Source: CAZAMB01 sp964501365
Lineage (GTDB): Bacteria > Planctomycetota > Phycisphaerae > UBA1845
DNA length: 64,000 nucleotides
Assembly: GCA_964501365.1 (NCBI GenBank)
Contig: CAZCST010000039.1
Location: 342,823-406,822 of the forward strand
Direction: 5' to 3'
Shown here: positions 50,792-60,001 of the stretch, one piece after another
Layout of the letters: each line of letters starts with the position of its first letter
Numbering within the stretch: the stretch's first letter is position 1
Made by a program: the position numbers and the translations under genes
The notes under the pieces: generated by a model
Told to the model about the DNA's origin: nothing
The model's database searches: none
Seen by the model: the letters and a program-made list of their open reading frames with translations, nothing else

Positions 50792-50803
50792 AATTGACGC
50801 GTC

Positions 50804-53173
50804 ATGAACCTGTCGGAACAAACCGGGCAGCAGAAAAATAACGACGAAGAGACACCGCTTGATGCAATAGACTACGCCCGAACGCAGGCACACCTCGCCG
50901 AGCGACTGGACCCCGCCCGGACCCCGGCTGTCCCGGTCGACCTGATTCCTGGTTACGAGATTCTCGAAGAGATTCACCGAGGCGGTCAGGGGGTCGTCTA
51001 CAAGGCCCGGCGACACTCCACAGACCAGCTTGTCGCAATCAAGGTCTTGCGATGGGGCCAGCTCGCCCGTTCCGCCGACCAACTCCGCTTCGACCGCGAG
51101 CTCCGTGTCCTGGCCAAATTGCAACACCCCAACATCGTGGCCGTGCATGACGGGGGAGCACGCGACGACGTGCGCTATTTCGTCATGGATTATGTCCGAG
51201 GCCGGACGCTGCAACAGTACGCGCAGGAGAATCCGCCACTGGAGGCCCGGCTACGCGTATTCCTGCGAATCTGTCGGGCCGTGGACGCCGCTCATCGACG
51301 CGGCGTGATCCACCGCGATCTGAAGCCGAGCAATGTGATCGTGGACGATGACGGCGAACCTCGCGTGGTTGACTTTGGCCTTGCCAAGCTGACCGAAGCC
51401 AACGACCTGGGCCTTACGCTGCATCAAACCGTCGAAGGAGCCAATTTTCTTGGTTCCCTGCCGTGGCTTGCCCCGGAACAGGCCGAAGGACATTCAACAA
51501 CCGCCGATGCCCGGACAGATGTGTACGGCCTGGGCACCCTGCTGTATGTCCTCCTTACACAGAGACCGCCATTCGAGATCGATGGCCCGCCCCGCCGTGT
51601 CCTCAACGCCATCTGTCACGAACAACCACAGCCGCCCAGCGCCTTGGTCGCCGCACTGGATCCTGATCTCGACATCATCACGCTTCAATGCCTGAGCAAG
51701 GAGCCGCACCGCCGTTATCCGACGGTAAGCGATCTCCAACACGACGTGGAGCAGTTTCTCGCCGGTGAGCCCATTGGAGCCCGGCGCGATAGCACTCTTT
51801 ACGTTCTCAGAATGGCCCTTCGCCGATACCGGCGCCTCACGATCCTCTCCGTCACATGTGTCCTCGTGATCACTGGATTTGCCATCGCGATGTCCGTGCT
51901 CGCCGGGAGAATCCGGGACGAGCGCGACGCAAGCCGACGCGTCAACCGCGAGCTCATGGTCGAGACCGCCCGAAGCGAGATCCGTTTCGGTGATGCGGTT
52001 CGCGCGGCGGATTTGCTTTGGAGCGTCCACCTGGATCAACCGCCCGGCGACGGCGTGGGCGGATCGCTCGAATCCCGCTGGGCCCTGTGGGAACTCTACG
52101 ACCGTCAGCCATGCCTCGCGACTTGGCAGGCACATGCTGGCAGGGTGGGTGGGTTGTACTTCAGCCCTGATGGGATGCGGTTGGCATCCGTAGGAAGGCT
52201 CGATGCCAGGCTGAAGTACTGGGACCCGCGAAATGGAAAACTGCTCAAGGACACGGCGTTGAGCGGGTGCAGCGGACAGTCGTTCGTGAGTTTCAGTCCT
52301 GATGGCGCTCGGATTGCCATGGGCTGCGATGACGGCTCGATACGACTATGGAACATCGAAGGCGGGCGGCAGGAGGCACTCCTTGAAGGGCACGTGAATT
52401 CCGTCAAGGCGGTCGCGTTCACGCGCAATGGTGACCTGTTGATCTCGGGGAGTACTGACGGTTCGCTGCGCGTCTGGGATGTAGTCACCCAACAGTGCAT
52501 CGGCGTTCTTGAAGGGCACGCGGTCTCGATCGCAAGCCTGGCCTTGGATGCCACCGGTGACCTGTTGGCGTCATTTGATCAATCCGGCCTACTGAACCTT
52601 TGGGACCTTTCGCAGAGAGAGTTGCGATCGACACTGAAACCGCCGCCGCGCGGTGTGGATGCTTCCACGGGTTACTCCGTCGATGTTCACGGGACGACGG
52701 TCGCTTTTGGGATAGACTATGGGGTATACACTTGGGACGCAGCGACGGCCGAAAAACGAAAATTGTACGACCACTCGGATGCCGTCATGGGAGTAAGCTT
52801 CAGCCCCAGCGGAAAGTGGTTGGTTTCGGCCAGTCGCGACCGATCGATCATCGTGTGGGACCGGGAACGAGGCGCTATTAGTCAAATCTTCAGAGGGAAT
52901 GATTCGCTCCCCAGATGCATTGTCTTCTCGCCCCACGAAGAGATGATTGCCGCCGGCTTGGAAAACGGCGCCATCAAATTGTGGCAGATACAACTCCACC
53001 CTGCGCTGACCAGGTTGGACCATGTCGGCACAGTGCACTGTGCTCGGTACAGCCCCCCCCCCCCGACGGCAGCTTCCTGGTATCCAGCGGATACGAAGAA
53101 CAACCTCGGATTCGGGTTTGGGATACGGCCTCCCACAAGCTACTTCAGGAATTCGAGGGTCACGCGTCGGTAA
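50804..53173 (+). CDS. Ser/Thr protein kinase with WD40 repeats (frame as read, ends early)
   Basis: As written the frame gives 789 residues. The Hanks kinase domain (residues about 50-330) has 'EEIHRGGQGVVYKARRHSTD' (Gly loop), 'VAIKVL' (Lys), 'VIHRDLKPSNVIVDDDG' (HRD, Asn) and 'VVDFGLAKL' (DFG), and 'GSLPWLAPEQAEG' closes the activation segment. A membrane helix follows ('LTILSVTCVLVITGFAIAMS', about 345-365). Seven WD40-type blades occupy about 440-735. Just after blade eight begins, a C12 tract at 53053 shifts the frame and translation ends 36 codons later in unrelated sequence. Kinase, helix and one full propeller are intact. Co-transcribed with the ECF sigma gene, 12 bp upstream. Confidence 0.88.
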   Translation: MNLSEQTGQQKNNDEETPLDAIDYARTQAHLAERLDPARTPAVPVDLIPGYEILEEIHRGGQGVVYKARRHSTDQLVAIKVLRWGQLARSADQLRFDRELRVLAKLQHPNIVAVHDGGARDDVRYFVMDYVRGRTLQQYAQENPPLEARLRVFLRICRAVDAAHRRGVIHRDLKPSNVIVDDDGEPRVVDFGLAKLTEANDLGLTLHQTVEGANFLGSLPWLAPEQAEGHSTTADARTDVYGLGTLLYVLLTQRPPFEIDGPPRRVLNAICHEQPQPPSALVAALDPDLDIITLQCLSKEPHRRYPTVSDLQHDVEQFLAGEPIGARRDSTLYVLRMALRRYRRLTILSVTCVLVITGFAIAMSVLAGRIRDERDASRRVNRELMVETARSEIRFGDAVRAADLLWSVHLDQPPGDGVGGSLESRWALWELYDRQPCLATWQAHAGRVGGLYFSPDGMRLASVGRLDARLKYWDPRNGKLLKDTALSGCSGQSFVSFSPDGARIAMGCDDGSIRLWNIEGGRQEALLEGHVNSVKAVAFTRNGDLLISGSTDGSLRVWDVVTQQCIGVLEGHAVSIASLALDATGDLLASFDQSGLLNLWDLSQRELRSTLKPPPRGVDASTGYSVDVHGTTVAFGIDYGVYTWDAATAEKRKLYDHSDAVMGVSFSPSGKWLVSASRDRSIIVWDRERGAISQIFRGNDSLPRCIVFSPHEEMIAAGLENGAIKLWQIQLHPALTRLDHVGTVHCARYSPPPPTAASWYPADTKNNLGFGFGIRPPTSYFRNSRVTRR
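53053..53064 (+). repeat. Homopolymer C12, frameshift site in the kinase/WD40 gene
   Basis: Twelve consecutive C follow 'TACAG'. The WD40 blade expects 'SPDG' here, which would need four C (or seven, ten, thirteen) before GACGGC; with twelve the reading frame is off by one. Other blades of the same protein use 'SPDG' without expansion. Slippage-prone or a sequencing error. Confidence 0.85.
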
Positions 53174-54021
53174 TTGCAGCAGTGGCCGTTCATCCAGATG
53201 GGAAGAGAATTGCCTCCGCCGGCTACGATGGATCGCTCCGAGAGTGGAGCATTCCGAAGGGGACTTGCATCAGATCCGTGGAGCAGGCGCACGCCAATCG
53301 CATCAACTGCGTGGCGTATGCCCCCGACGGTACGCGCTTGGCGACCGGTGGAGACGATGGCGTCGTCAGATTGTGGGACACGGATTCGCTGAGCCTGATT
53401 CATGAGTTCCCGGGCGGGCAGCGCCGAATCCCCAGCCTCTGCTTCAGTCCCGATGGAAAATCGCTGGCGTCGTGCGATTCGGGTGGTGCCATTCGTGTCC
53501 ACGATCTGGAATCATTGCAGACCCGGTATTTCGGCCAGGCGAGCGGTCGCTGCGCACGGACGGTGTGCTTCAGCCCTGACGGCCGGCAATTGGCTTCCGG
53601 CGGCGACGATCGCAGCATCAGCCTTTGGGAAGTCGCCACCGGCTCGCTGCTTGCCTCCTGGGAAGCCCATTCCTTCGACATTTTTGCGCTGGCTTTCCAT
53701 CCCAGCGGCCGGATACTTGCATCGGCTGGCCGCGGGAAGGAAATCCGTCTATGGGACACGACGTCCCCCGACGGGCTCTTGCTGGCGACGCTTGAAGGAC
53801 ATGATGATATGGTGCTTTCACTGGCGTTTGACCCTAACGGGCACACTCTTGCTTCGGGAAGTCGTGACCATTCTGTCGGCCTTTGGGATTTGGAATATTA
53901 CGATCGCCACGTTTTTGGAAACTTGGAAGCGCAGATCGATCGAATCGGCCTGACAAAATGCGATCGAGCAACGGTTGATAACCTCAGGGCAAAGGCTGGC
54001 GACTTTGCTGCAGGACGCTGA
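53062..54021 (+). pseudogene. Out-of-frame second half of the kinase/WD40 protein (seven further blades)
   Basis: In the frame beginning with the last CCC of the tract the sequence continues 'PDGSFLVSSGYEEQPRIRVW' and then six more WD40 blades, for example 'VAVHPDGKRIASAGYDGSLR' and 'CFSPDGKSLASCDSGGAIRV', to the stop at 54021. No ribosome site or good start precedes it; it is the natural C-terminal half of the gene at 50804, the whole being about 1072 residues with fourteen blades, i.e. two seven-bladed propellers. It is expressed only if the tract length or a frameshift restores the frame. Confidence 0.8.
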
Positions 54022-54313
54022 AAGGTCTCATCCAAAAGGGGCCAGGGGAACCACCGCAGAGTCGTGATTCGTTCCTTGCTTTACGCTGATTGACTCTTTA
54101 CTCGAAAGTGCGCGCGCCGCGCATGGTCTTTACGGTGAATGGACGAGTCCAGCGACATCCTTCGCCCCGCTGTTCCCCGAATAGTCCCCCACCACTGGTA
54201 CGGTATTGTATGGTTCATGCCCCAACGCCGGAACAGTCCCTGCGAAACGAACCCAAAGTCAAAATGGGCTGCCTGAAACTGGAGGATCGCCCGAATTCGT
54301 GTAAACTGTGCTG

Positions 54314-55138
54314 ATGCCCTCGCATGAAAAAAACGAATACGTTCTGGGTACCGGGGATGACGAGCTCGGTCGCCTGGGATTCCAGCACCGCATATGGGGC
54401 AAGCAGGCATTCGCCATCTGGGAGCGCGCCGGATTCGCGCCCGGCCAGACAATTCTTGATGTGGGCTGCGGTCCAGGCTTCGGCACGCTCGATCTCGCCC
54501 GCATCGTGACGCCTTCGGGCCGCATGATCGCTGTCGATGCCTCTCAGCGCTACCTCGATTATCTGCAATCGCAAATTGCCGGCCAGGGATTGTCCAACGT
54601 CGATGTGCATCTCTCCGACGTGACACAGTTGAATCTCCCTCCGAACAGCATCGACGGCGCCTACGCACGCTGGGTACTCTGCTTCGTGCGCGACCCGGGG
54701 GCAGTCATTGCCGGCGTGGCAAAGGCGCTTCGTCCCGGCGGCATTTTCGCCGTGCAGGATTATTTCAACTATCAGGCCATCGCCCTTGCCCCGCGCAGCG
54801 AAATCTTTGAACACGTGATCAAGGCGGTGGTCAAGCGGTGGCGGCTCACCGGCGGCGATCCCGACCTCGCCGGCCATTTGCCGGAGCTTTTCCGTACGTG
54901 CGGCATGACGGTGCGCGAAATCAAGGGAATCGCCCGCGTCGCCCAGCCCGGTTCCGCACTCTGGAATTGGCCCACGACCTTCTTTCGCAACTTTGTCCCC
55001 ACACTCGTCGAGGCCGGCCTGATTACAGTTGATGAGCACCGCGCCTTCGACGCCGAATGGACTCGTCGCACCAACGACCCCGATACTTTCTTTTGCTCAC
55101 CGCCCATGTACGATGTCATCGCGCAAAAGACAGGGTAA
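54314..55138 (+). CDS. SAM-dependent class I methyltransferase
   Basis: A 274-residue enzyme from ATG 54314. 'ILDVGCGPGFGTLDLARIVT' is motif I, 'MIAVDASQRYL' motif II, 'SIDGAYARWVLCFVRDP' motif IV and 'LRPGGIFAVQDYF' post-IV. The remaining C-terminal part ('PELFRTCGMTVREIKGIARV') is typical of small-molecule methyltransferases. The substrate is unknown. It is followed 27 bp later by an alpha/beta hydrolase, so the two may form an operon. Confidence 0.85.
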   Translation: MPSHEKNEYVLGTGDDELGRLGFQHRIWGKQAFAIWERAGFAPGQTILDVGCGPGFGTLDLARIVTPSGRMIAVDASQRYLDYLQSQIAGQGLSNVDVHLSDVTQLNLPPNSIDGAYARWVLCFVRDPGAVIAGVAKALRPGGIFAVQDYFNYQAIALAPRSEIFEHVIKAVVKRWRLTGGDPDLAGHLPELFRTCGMTVREIKGIARVAQPGSALWNWPTTFFRNFVPTLVEAGLITVDEHRAFDAEWTRRTNDPDTFFCSPPMYDVIAQKTG

Positions 55139-55165
55139 AGAATTCGTCTAAAGAATGGAGAAACC

Positions 55166-55954
55166 ATGCAAGCAACAGTCAATGGAATCAAACTGAATTA
55201 CACCGACGAAGGCAAGGGCACACCCATTGTGTTCATTCACGGTTTTCCGCTGAGCCGCGGCACGTCGCAAAAGCAGATTGACGCACTTAAGTCGTCGTAT
55301 CGTGTGATCGCTCCCGACCTGCGAGGGCTTGGTGAAAACGCGGCCGCAACCGGAACGATCACCATGACCCAGTTCGCCGACGATGTTCACGCTTTGCTCC
55401 AGCAACTTAAGACCGGGCCGGTCGTACTCGCCGGACACTCCATGGGAGGCTACGTCACGCTCGCCTTCGCCAAAAAATATCCGGAGATGCTCCGCGGTCT
55501 GGTTCTGGTCGCGACCAAGTCCGGGGCAGATTCACCCGAAGCCGCGGCAGGTCGCCGTGCCACCGCTGACAAAGTCAAGGCGGGCGGCTCCGTCGTCGTG
55601 GTGGATGCGATGACTCCGAAAATGCTCGCCGCGACCAATCAGGACAAGAAAATGGCCGATCAGGTGCGTGCGTTCATGGCGCCTTCCAAGCCCGAGAGCG
55701 TGGTCGCCGCACTGATGGGAATGGCCGAGCGGCCCGATTCAACTCCCATGCTCATGGAAATCAAGGTGCCGACCCTGGTGATCACCGGCGCCGACGACGT
55801 GGTTATTCCTCCGGCAGAATCGGAGAAACTCGCCGCCGCCATTCGTGGCGCGAAATTGACGAAGATTCCCAATGCCGGCCACCTCGTCGCCTTCGAACAA
55901 CCCGCCGAATTCAACAAAGCGCTACAAGACTGGCTAAAGGGCATCAAACCGTAA
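55166..55954 (+). CDS. Alpha/beta-fold hydrolase
   Basis: A 262-residue protein: 'GTPIVFIHGFPLSRGTSQKQ' (oxyanion HG), nucleophile elbow 'LAGHSMGGYVTLAFAKKYPE', acid in 'LVITGADDVVIPP' and His in 'IPNAGHLVAFEQPAEF'. The fold and lid are those of esterase/haloperoxidase-type hydrolases; the substrate is unknown. ATG follows 'GGAG' at 55155. Convergent with the downstream carboxylase gene. Confidence 0.88.
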   Translation: MQATVNGIKLNYTDEGKGTPIVFIHGFPLSRGTSQKQIDALKSSYRVIAPDLRGLGENAAATGTITMTQFADDVHALLQQLKTGPVVLAGHSMGGYVTLAFAKKYPEMLRGLVLVATKSGADSPEAAAGRRATADKVKAGGSVVVVDAMTPKMLAATNQDKKMADQVRAFMAPSKPESVVAALMGMAERPDSTPMLMEIKVPTLVITGADDVVIPPAESEKLAAAIRGAKLTKIPNAGHLVAFEQPAEFNKALQDWLKGIKP

Positions 55955-55976
55955 GACAAAAGTACAAATCGCGCCG

Positions 55977-57587
55977 TCACATCCGGAAGACGCTGTGGCG
56001 GCGCTTTGGGAACGGTGCGTTCAGCGACGCCGAGATACAAAGCCCCAGCACCATCCGCGTATCCGCAGGGTCGATGATTCCGTCGTCCCAAAGCCGGGCG
56101 GTGCTGTAATAGGCGCTGCTTTCCTCGGCGTATTTCTCCAATGTGGGCCGTTTGAACTCTTCTTCTTCCGCCGCGGTCATCGCCTTGGCGTTCTTCGACG
56201 CAAGCTGATCCTTCTTTACCGTCAGCAGAACATTGGCCGCCTGATCACCGCCCATGACGCTGATCCGCGCATTGGGCCACATAAACAGAAACCTCGGCTG
56301 ATACGCCCGCCCGCACATGCCGTAGTTTCCAGCCCCGTACGAACCACCGATGATGACTGTAAACTTGGGCACCGCAGCATTGCTTACCGCTGCGACCATC
56401 TTGGCGCCGTCCTTTGCAATTCCGCCGGCCTCAAACTGCCGACCGACCATGAACCCGGTGATGTTCTGCAGGAAGATGAGGGGGACCTGCCGCTGGCTGC
56501 ACATCTCAATGAAGTGCGTTGCCTTCAGCGCGCTCTGCGAAAACAGCACGCCGTTGTTCGCCACGATCCCCACCGGGAATCCCCAAAGATGTGCGAATCC
56601 GCACACGACCGTCGTGCCGTACAACGCCTTAAACTCGTGAAATCGGCTGCCGTCCACGACGCGGGCAATGACCTCGCGCACGTCATACGGCTTGCGAATG
56701 TCTTTTTGAATGACCCCGTAAATCTCAGCTGCATCGAACGCCGGCTCTTCGCTTTGCCTGGTCTCCAAAAACGTCTTCGGTCCGCCATTCAGGTGTGACA
56801 CAATGTTTCGCGTAATCGCCAGCGCGTCGTCGTCGTTGACCGCGTAGTGATCCGTGACGCCTGACGTCCGGCAATGCACGTCCGCGCCGCCCAAATCCTC
56901 CGAAGTCACTTCCTCGCCGGTTGCGGCCTTCACCAGCGGTGGGCCGCCCAGAAAAATCGTCCCCTGCTGCCGCACAATCACGGACTCATCGCTCATCGCG
57001 GGCACATAGGCACCGCCGGCCGTACACGAACCCAGGACCACCGCGATCTGCGGAATCCCCCTGGCTGACATCCGCGCCTGGTTGTAGAAAATCCGCCCGA
57101 AGTGGTCGCGGTCGGGAAAGACCTCGGCCTGCAGAGGCAGGAACGCCCCACCCGAATCGACCAAATACACGCACGGCAGGTGATTTTCCTCGGCGATCTC
57201 CTGCGCCCGCAGGTGCTTCTTCACCGTGACGGGATAGTAGGTCCCGCCCTTGACCGTCGCATCGTTGGCCACGATGACGCACTGCCGACCCTCGATCTGT
57301 CCGATCCCCGTTACTACGCCGGCTCCCGGCGCGTCGCCGTCGTAGAGACCCAGGGCCGCAAGCGTGCTGAATTCCAAGAACGCCGTGTCCGGGTCGATTA
57401 ACTGCTCGATGCGATCGCGGACGAAAAGCTTGCCCCTCCCACGATGTTTTTCGACGTTGGCCGCTCCGCCACCCTCGCGGGCCTTGGCCGACCGCTCCCG
57501 CAGCTCTCGCACAAGGCCTTCCATGTGCGCGCGGTTCTCCTGAAACGTGCCATCCGACGTATTGATCTTCGATTGCAGGATGTCCAT
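55977..57587 (-). CDS. Methylcrotonoyl-CoA carboxylase beta (carboxyltransferase) subunit
   Basis: A 536-residue protein from ATG 57587. 'ARGRGKL-type RGRGKLFVRDRIEQLIDPDT' start, 'VCGFAHLWGFPVGIVANNGV', 'VPLIFLQNITGFMVGRQFEA' and 'GIAKDGAKMVAAVSNAAVPK' with 'FTVIIGGSYGAGNYGMCGRA' match the beta subunit of methylcrotonyl-CoA carboxylase rather than propionyl- or acetyl-CoA carboxylase. It transfers carboxyl from carboxybiotin to 3-methylcrotonyl-CoA in leucine breakdown. The biotin-carrying alpha subunit is not in the window. The frame's upstream extension lies in repetitive sequence and is left out. Confidence 0.9.
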   Translation of the reverse strand: MDILQSKINTSDGTFQENRAHMEGLVRELRERSAKAREGGGAANVEKHRGRGKLFVRDRIEQLIDPDTAFLEFSTLAALGLYDGDAPGAGVVTGIGQIEGRQCVIVANDATVKGGTYYPVTVKKHLRAQEIAEENHLPCVYLVDSGGAFLPLQAEVFPDRDHFGRIFYNQARMSARGIPQIAVVLGSCTAGGAYVPAMSDESVIVRQQGTIFLGGPPLVKAATGEEVTSEDLGGADVHCRTSGVTDHYAVNDDDALAITRNIVSHLNGGPKTFLETRQSEEPAFDAAEIYGVIQKDIRKPYDVREVIARVVDGSRFHEFKALYGTTVVCGFAHLWGFPVGIVANNGVLFSQSALKATHFIEMCSQRQVPLIFLQNITGFMVGRQFEAGGIAKDGAKMVAAVSNAAVPKFTVIIGGSYGAGNYGMCGRAYQPRFLFMWPNARISVMGGDQAANVLLTVKKDQLASKNAKAMTAAEEEEFKRPTLEKYAEESSAYYSTARLWDDGIIDPADTRMVLGLCISASLNAPFPKRRHSVFRM

Positions 57588-58057
57588 GGCGGATAGGGTA
57601 TAGGGGATGGTGAATGGGGTGTAGGGGTTGACAGACCGAAACCTCGAAATGTAAAGCGCAAAGGGGGGCTGAAAGATGGGTTCCAATTGTTATTTTTCTT
57701 TTTGTGGAGGATCGATTGCCCCCGGAGTGGGGTTCGGGGGACCGGTAGGTTGTGTAGCCGTCCGTACGCATCATCCTTACATAACATGCGGGGCGCGCGA
57801 AGATTTGTTGTGAATTCGGTACTGGTAAGTTTTGAGTGCCACGGGCGGCTTGCCCGCCCGTGCCGGCACTGGCAGCAAGCTGCCAGTGGCACCCTTCAAT
57901 CAAACTTAACCAGTACCGCGAATTACGATCAACCGTTAGACAGGGAATGGGGATTAGGGGATAGTTTCTTATGCGAAGAACAGGATAGGTCCCCCATTGA
58001 CGATTTGCTCATCCTTTGATGGGCGGTTCTTCCGTTGCTGTTTGATGGAAAAGGGAA
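57588..58057. other. 470-bp intergenic region carrying a nested inverted repeat
   Basis: Divergent gap between the carboxylase (minus) and the Cys-rich lipoprotein (plus). The first 70 bp are low-complexity ('ATAGGGTATAGGGGATGG' type on one strand); 57810-57926 is the structured element listed separately. Promoters for both genes should lie here but none is obvious. Confidence 0.55.
57810..57926. repeat. 117-bp nested inverted repeat, possible three-way junction
   Basis: The outer arms 'GGTACTGG-TAAGTTTTGA' (57818-57835) and its near-complement 'TCAAACTTAACCAGTACC' (57900-57917) enclose a second pair GTGCCAC / GTGGCAC (57836 and 57886), which encloses two perfect 9-bp hairpins: 'CACGGGCGG'/'CCGCCCGTG' and 'CACTGGCAG'/'CTGCCAGTG'. 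The weaker AATTC/GAATT match extends the outer stem. Could be a MITE-like element or a structured RNA. Confidence 0.65.
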
Positions 58058-59935
58058 ATGAAAAAAATCCGAATTGGATCATTCGCTTTGGGTTTGTGCA
58101 CGCTGGGGGGTTGTGCGGTACCGGCCGCGTTTGTCATAGCGGGCGCAGCCTTCACGATCGGATTGGAACTGCTAGAAGCCTTCCGAGTCAGCGCGGGAGG
58201 GGAACCTGTCCTCCAGGCCGCCGCGATCGATCTCCAATTTCCATCCCAGCCGGCTGATCGCCCTGCCGGTGCGAGTTTCAATCTGGATGCACAGAGTATT
58301 CAGGCAGTGCCGCTGGACGTGGCCAAAGTCAGAACACTGGAACAAGGCGGGAGTGGCCAGGCGACTATTGATGTTCGCGTGGCAGCCGCCACGGAAGCCA
58401 ACCCCTGCACCAATGGAACGGCCGCCGGCCAGTTCACAATTGGGTTCAATGGCGTAAACGTCAATGTGCAGAAAGGATCATTCGAATTACCATCGCAGGC
58501 ATTCGAATTTGTGAATAGCGGAAAGTTCACGCTATGCCTGGGCGTTTCGGCGAGCGTCGATGCCTCCATTAAAATCAACAACATCGGAGTGACTTTCGGT
58601 CAGGACGAATCAACATGCCCGGCAAACGGCAAATGTGACACAGACGCAGTTTCGTGTGTAGATTCTTACTGTCCCTTCGGACTGCTTTGCAATTCGGACA
58701 ACAAATGTGTGCCCACCAATTGCTATGGCGGGGTCGGCGGGACCTGTCCAAATTTCCTCAGCTGCAACGAAGCCGGCGTGTGTGAGCTGTTTGATTGTCA
58801 AATCGATTCCGCAAACATTTGCGCGCTGCTGGGTCAGCAATGCAACAACGCATCCGGCAAGTGCGAGCCATATCCGTGCATTGATTCCGAATGCCACTTC
58901 GGCACAGGATGCGACGCCTTCAATCAGTGCGTGCCAATCTGGTGCTCGGGAACCAGCGTACCCTGCCCCTCATCGCTGGTCTGCGAGCAAGGAATATGCG
59001 TGGAGCGTCGGTGCGATACAGATGCCAACTGCCCCTTGTTCCTGCATTGCGACAACGGGCTGTGCAGGCCAAATGAATGCCAACCGGATTCCGTCTGCCC
59101 GGGCGGTGTAGAGGTATGCAACGGATTTGGCCAGTGCGTGCCCCCGAAATGCGTCAATTCCGAATGCCCGTTTAACCTGAAGTGCGACGAGTTTGGTCAG
59201 TGTGTGCCCATTGCCTGCACCGATGATCTGGTCAATCCCTGCCCGGTGTTGCTGCATTGCAACCGGAGTCTTGGTATTTGCGTGGAACGCGAGTGCGGAC
59301 AACCGGAACAGGATAGTTGCCCGACGACTATGCGCTGCAGCGAAGACGGGCGGTGTCTTCCCAAGGAGTGTACGCCCGGTTCTGGAGGCTGCCCGCCGGG
59401 CCAGCAATGCAGCGGATTGGGCGAGTGTATTCAAGTACCGTGCATTGATTCCCAGTGCCCCTTTGGCCTGGTCTGCACCGACCTCGGTGGTGAGTGCATA
59501 GCACCTGCATGCCGTGTTCGCCCTCCCTATTGTCCAGCGCCCCTGTCCTGCGACGAATCGCTCCAGCTATGCGTGCCTCGCGAATGCGGGCCGCATATCC
59601 CAAGCTGTGAACCGAATGGGCTGGTCTGTGACGAATCGCTTGGGTTTTGCGTAACCGAGCAGTGTTCCTCCGGCTCAAAGTGCGAGGTTGAATGTATCGA
59701 TGACTCTGAATGCCAGACCGGCGAGACCTGCGACAACGGTGCGTGTGTCTCCTCCGGAGGCAACTGCATTCCCGGCGTCAATTGCGATACGGAATGCGAC
59801 GGCGATTCAGACTGCCCTGCGGGGCTGGCCTGCAACGATGCGCATTTCTGCTACGATCCTTCAAATATTGAGTGTTTTTTTGATTCGGATTGTCCGCAGG
59901 GCCAGTCCTGCGACGCCCGTTTTCAATGCAATTAG
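58058..59935 (+). CDS. Secreted Cys-rich repeat protein (lipoprotein)
   Basis: A 625-residue protein with a signal and lipobox 'LCTLGGCAV'. Residues about 25-190 are a Cys-poor beta-rich domain ('FNLDAQSIQAVPLDVAKV'). From about 190 to the end the protein is a chain of some dozen Cys-rich modules of about 35 residues, each of the form C-x-DSxCPxGLxCxxxxxC, for example 'CVDSYCPFGLLCNSDNKCV' and 'CIDSQCPFGLVCTDLGGECI'. These disulfide knots resemble the EB/Dickkopf-type modules of extracellular proteins. Spacing and the many Cys indicate export and oxidation; the ligand is unknown. It may form an operon with the next gene. Confidence 0.82.
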   Translation: MKKIRIGSFALGLCTLGGCAVPAAFVIAGAAFTIGLELLEAFRVSAGGEPVLQAAAIDLQFPSQPADRPAGASFNLDAQSIQAVPLDVAKVRTLEQGGSGQATIDVRVAAATEANPCTNGTAAGQFTIGFNGVNVNVQKGSFELPSQAFEFVNSGKFTLCLGVSASVDASIKINNIGVTFGQDESTCPANGKCDTDAVSCVDSYCPFGLLCNSDNKCVPTNCYGGVGGTCPNFLSCNEAGVCELFDCQIDSANICALLGQQCNNASGKCEPYPCIDSECHFGTGCDAFNQCVPIWCSGTSVPCPSSLVCEQGICVERRCDTDANCPLFLHCDNGLCRPNECQPDSVCPGGVEVCNGFGQCVPPKCVNSECPFNLKCDEFGQCVPIACTDDLVNPCPVLLHCNRSLGICVERECGQPEQDSCPTTMRCSEDGRCLPKECTPGSGGCPPGQQCSGLGECIQVPCIDSQCPFGLVCTDLGGECIAPACRVRPPYCPAPLSCDESLQLCVPRECGPHIPSCEPNGLVCDESLGFCVTEQCSSGSKCEVECIDDSECQTGETCDNGACVSSGGNCIPGVNCDTECDGDSDCPAGLACNDAHFCYDPSNIECFFDSDCPQGQSCDARFQCN

Positions 59936-60001
59936 GGTCAATCGATTTCACTGTGCAGTTCTATTCTTTCCGCAGCATCACTGACAAAAGGAGCACCTAC
60001 G

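Noticed and set aside
54081..55039. Minus-strand ORFs opposite the methyltransferase
   Set aside because: The plus-strand methyltransferase has all SAM motifs; the antisense products have none.
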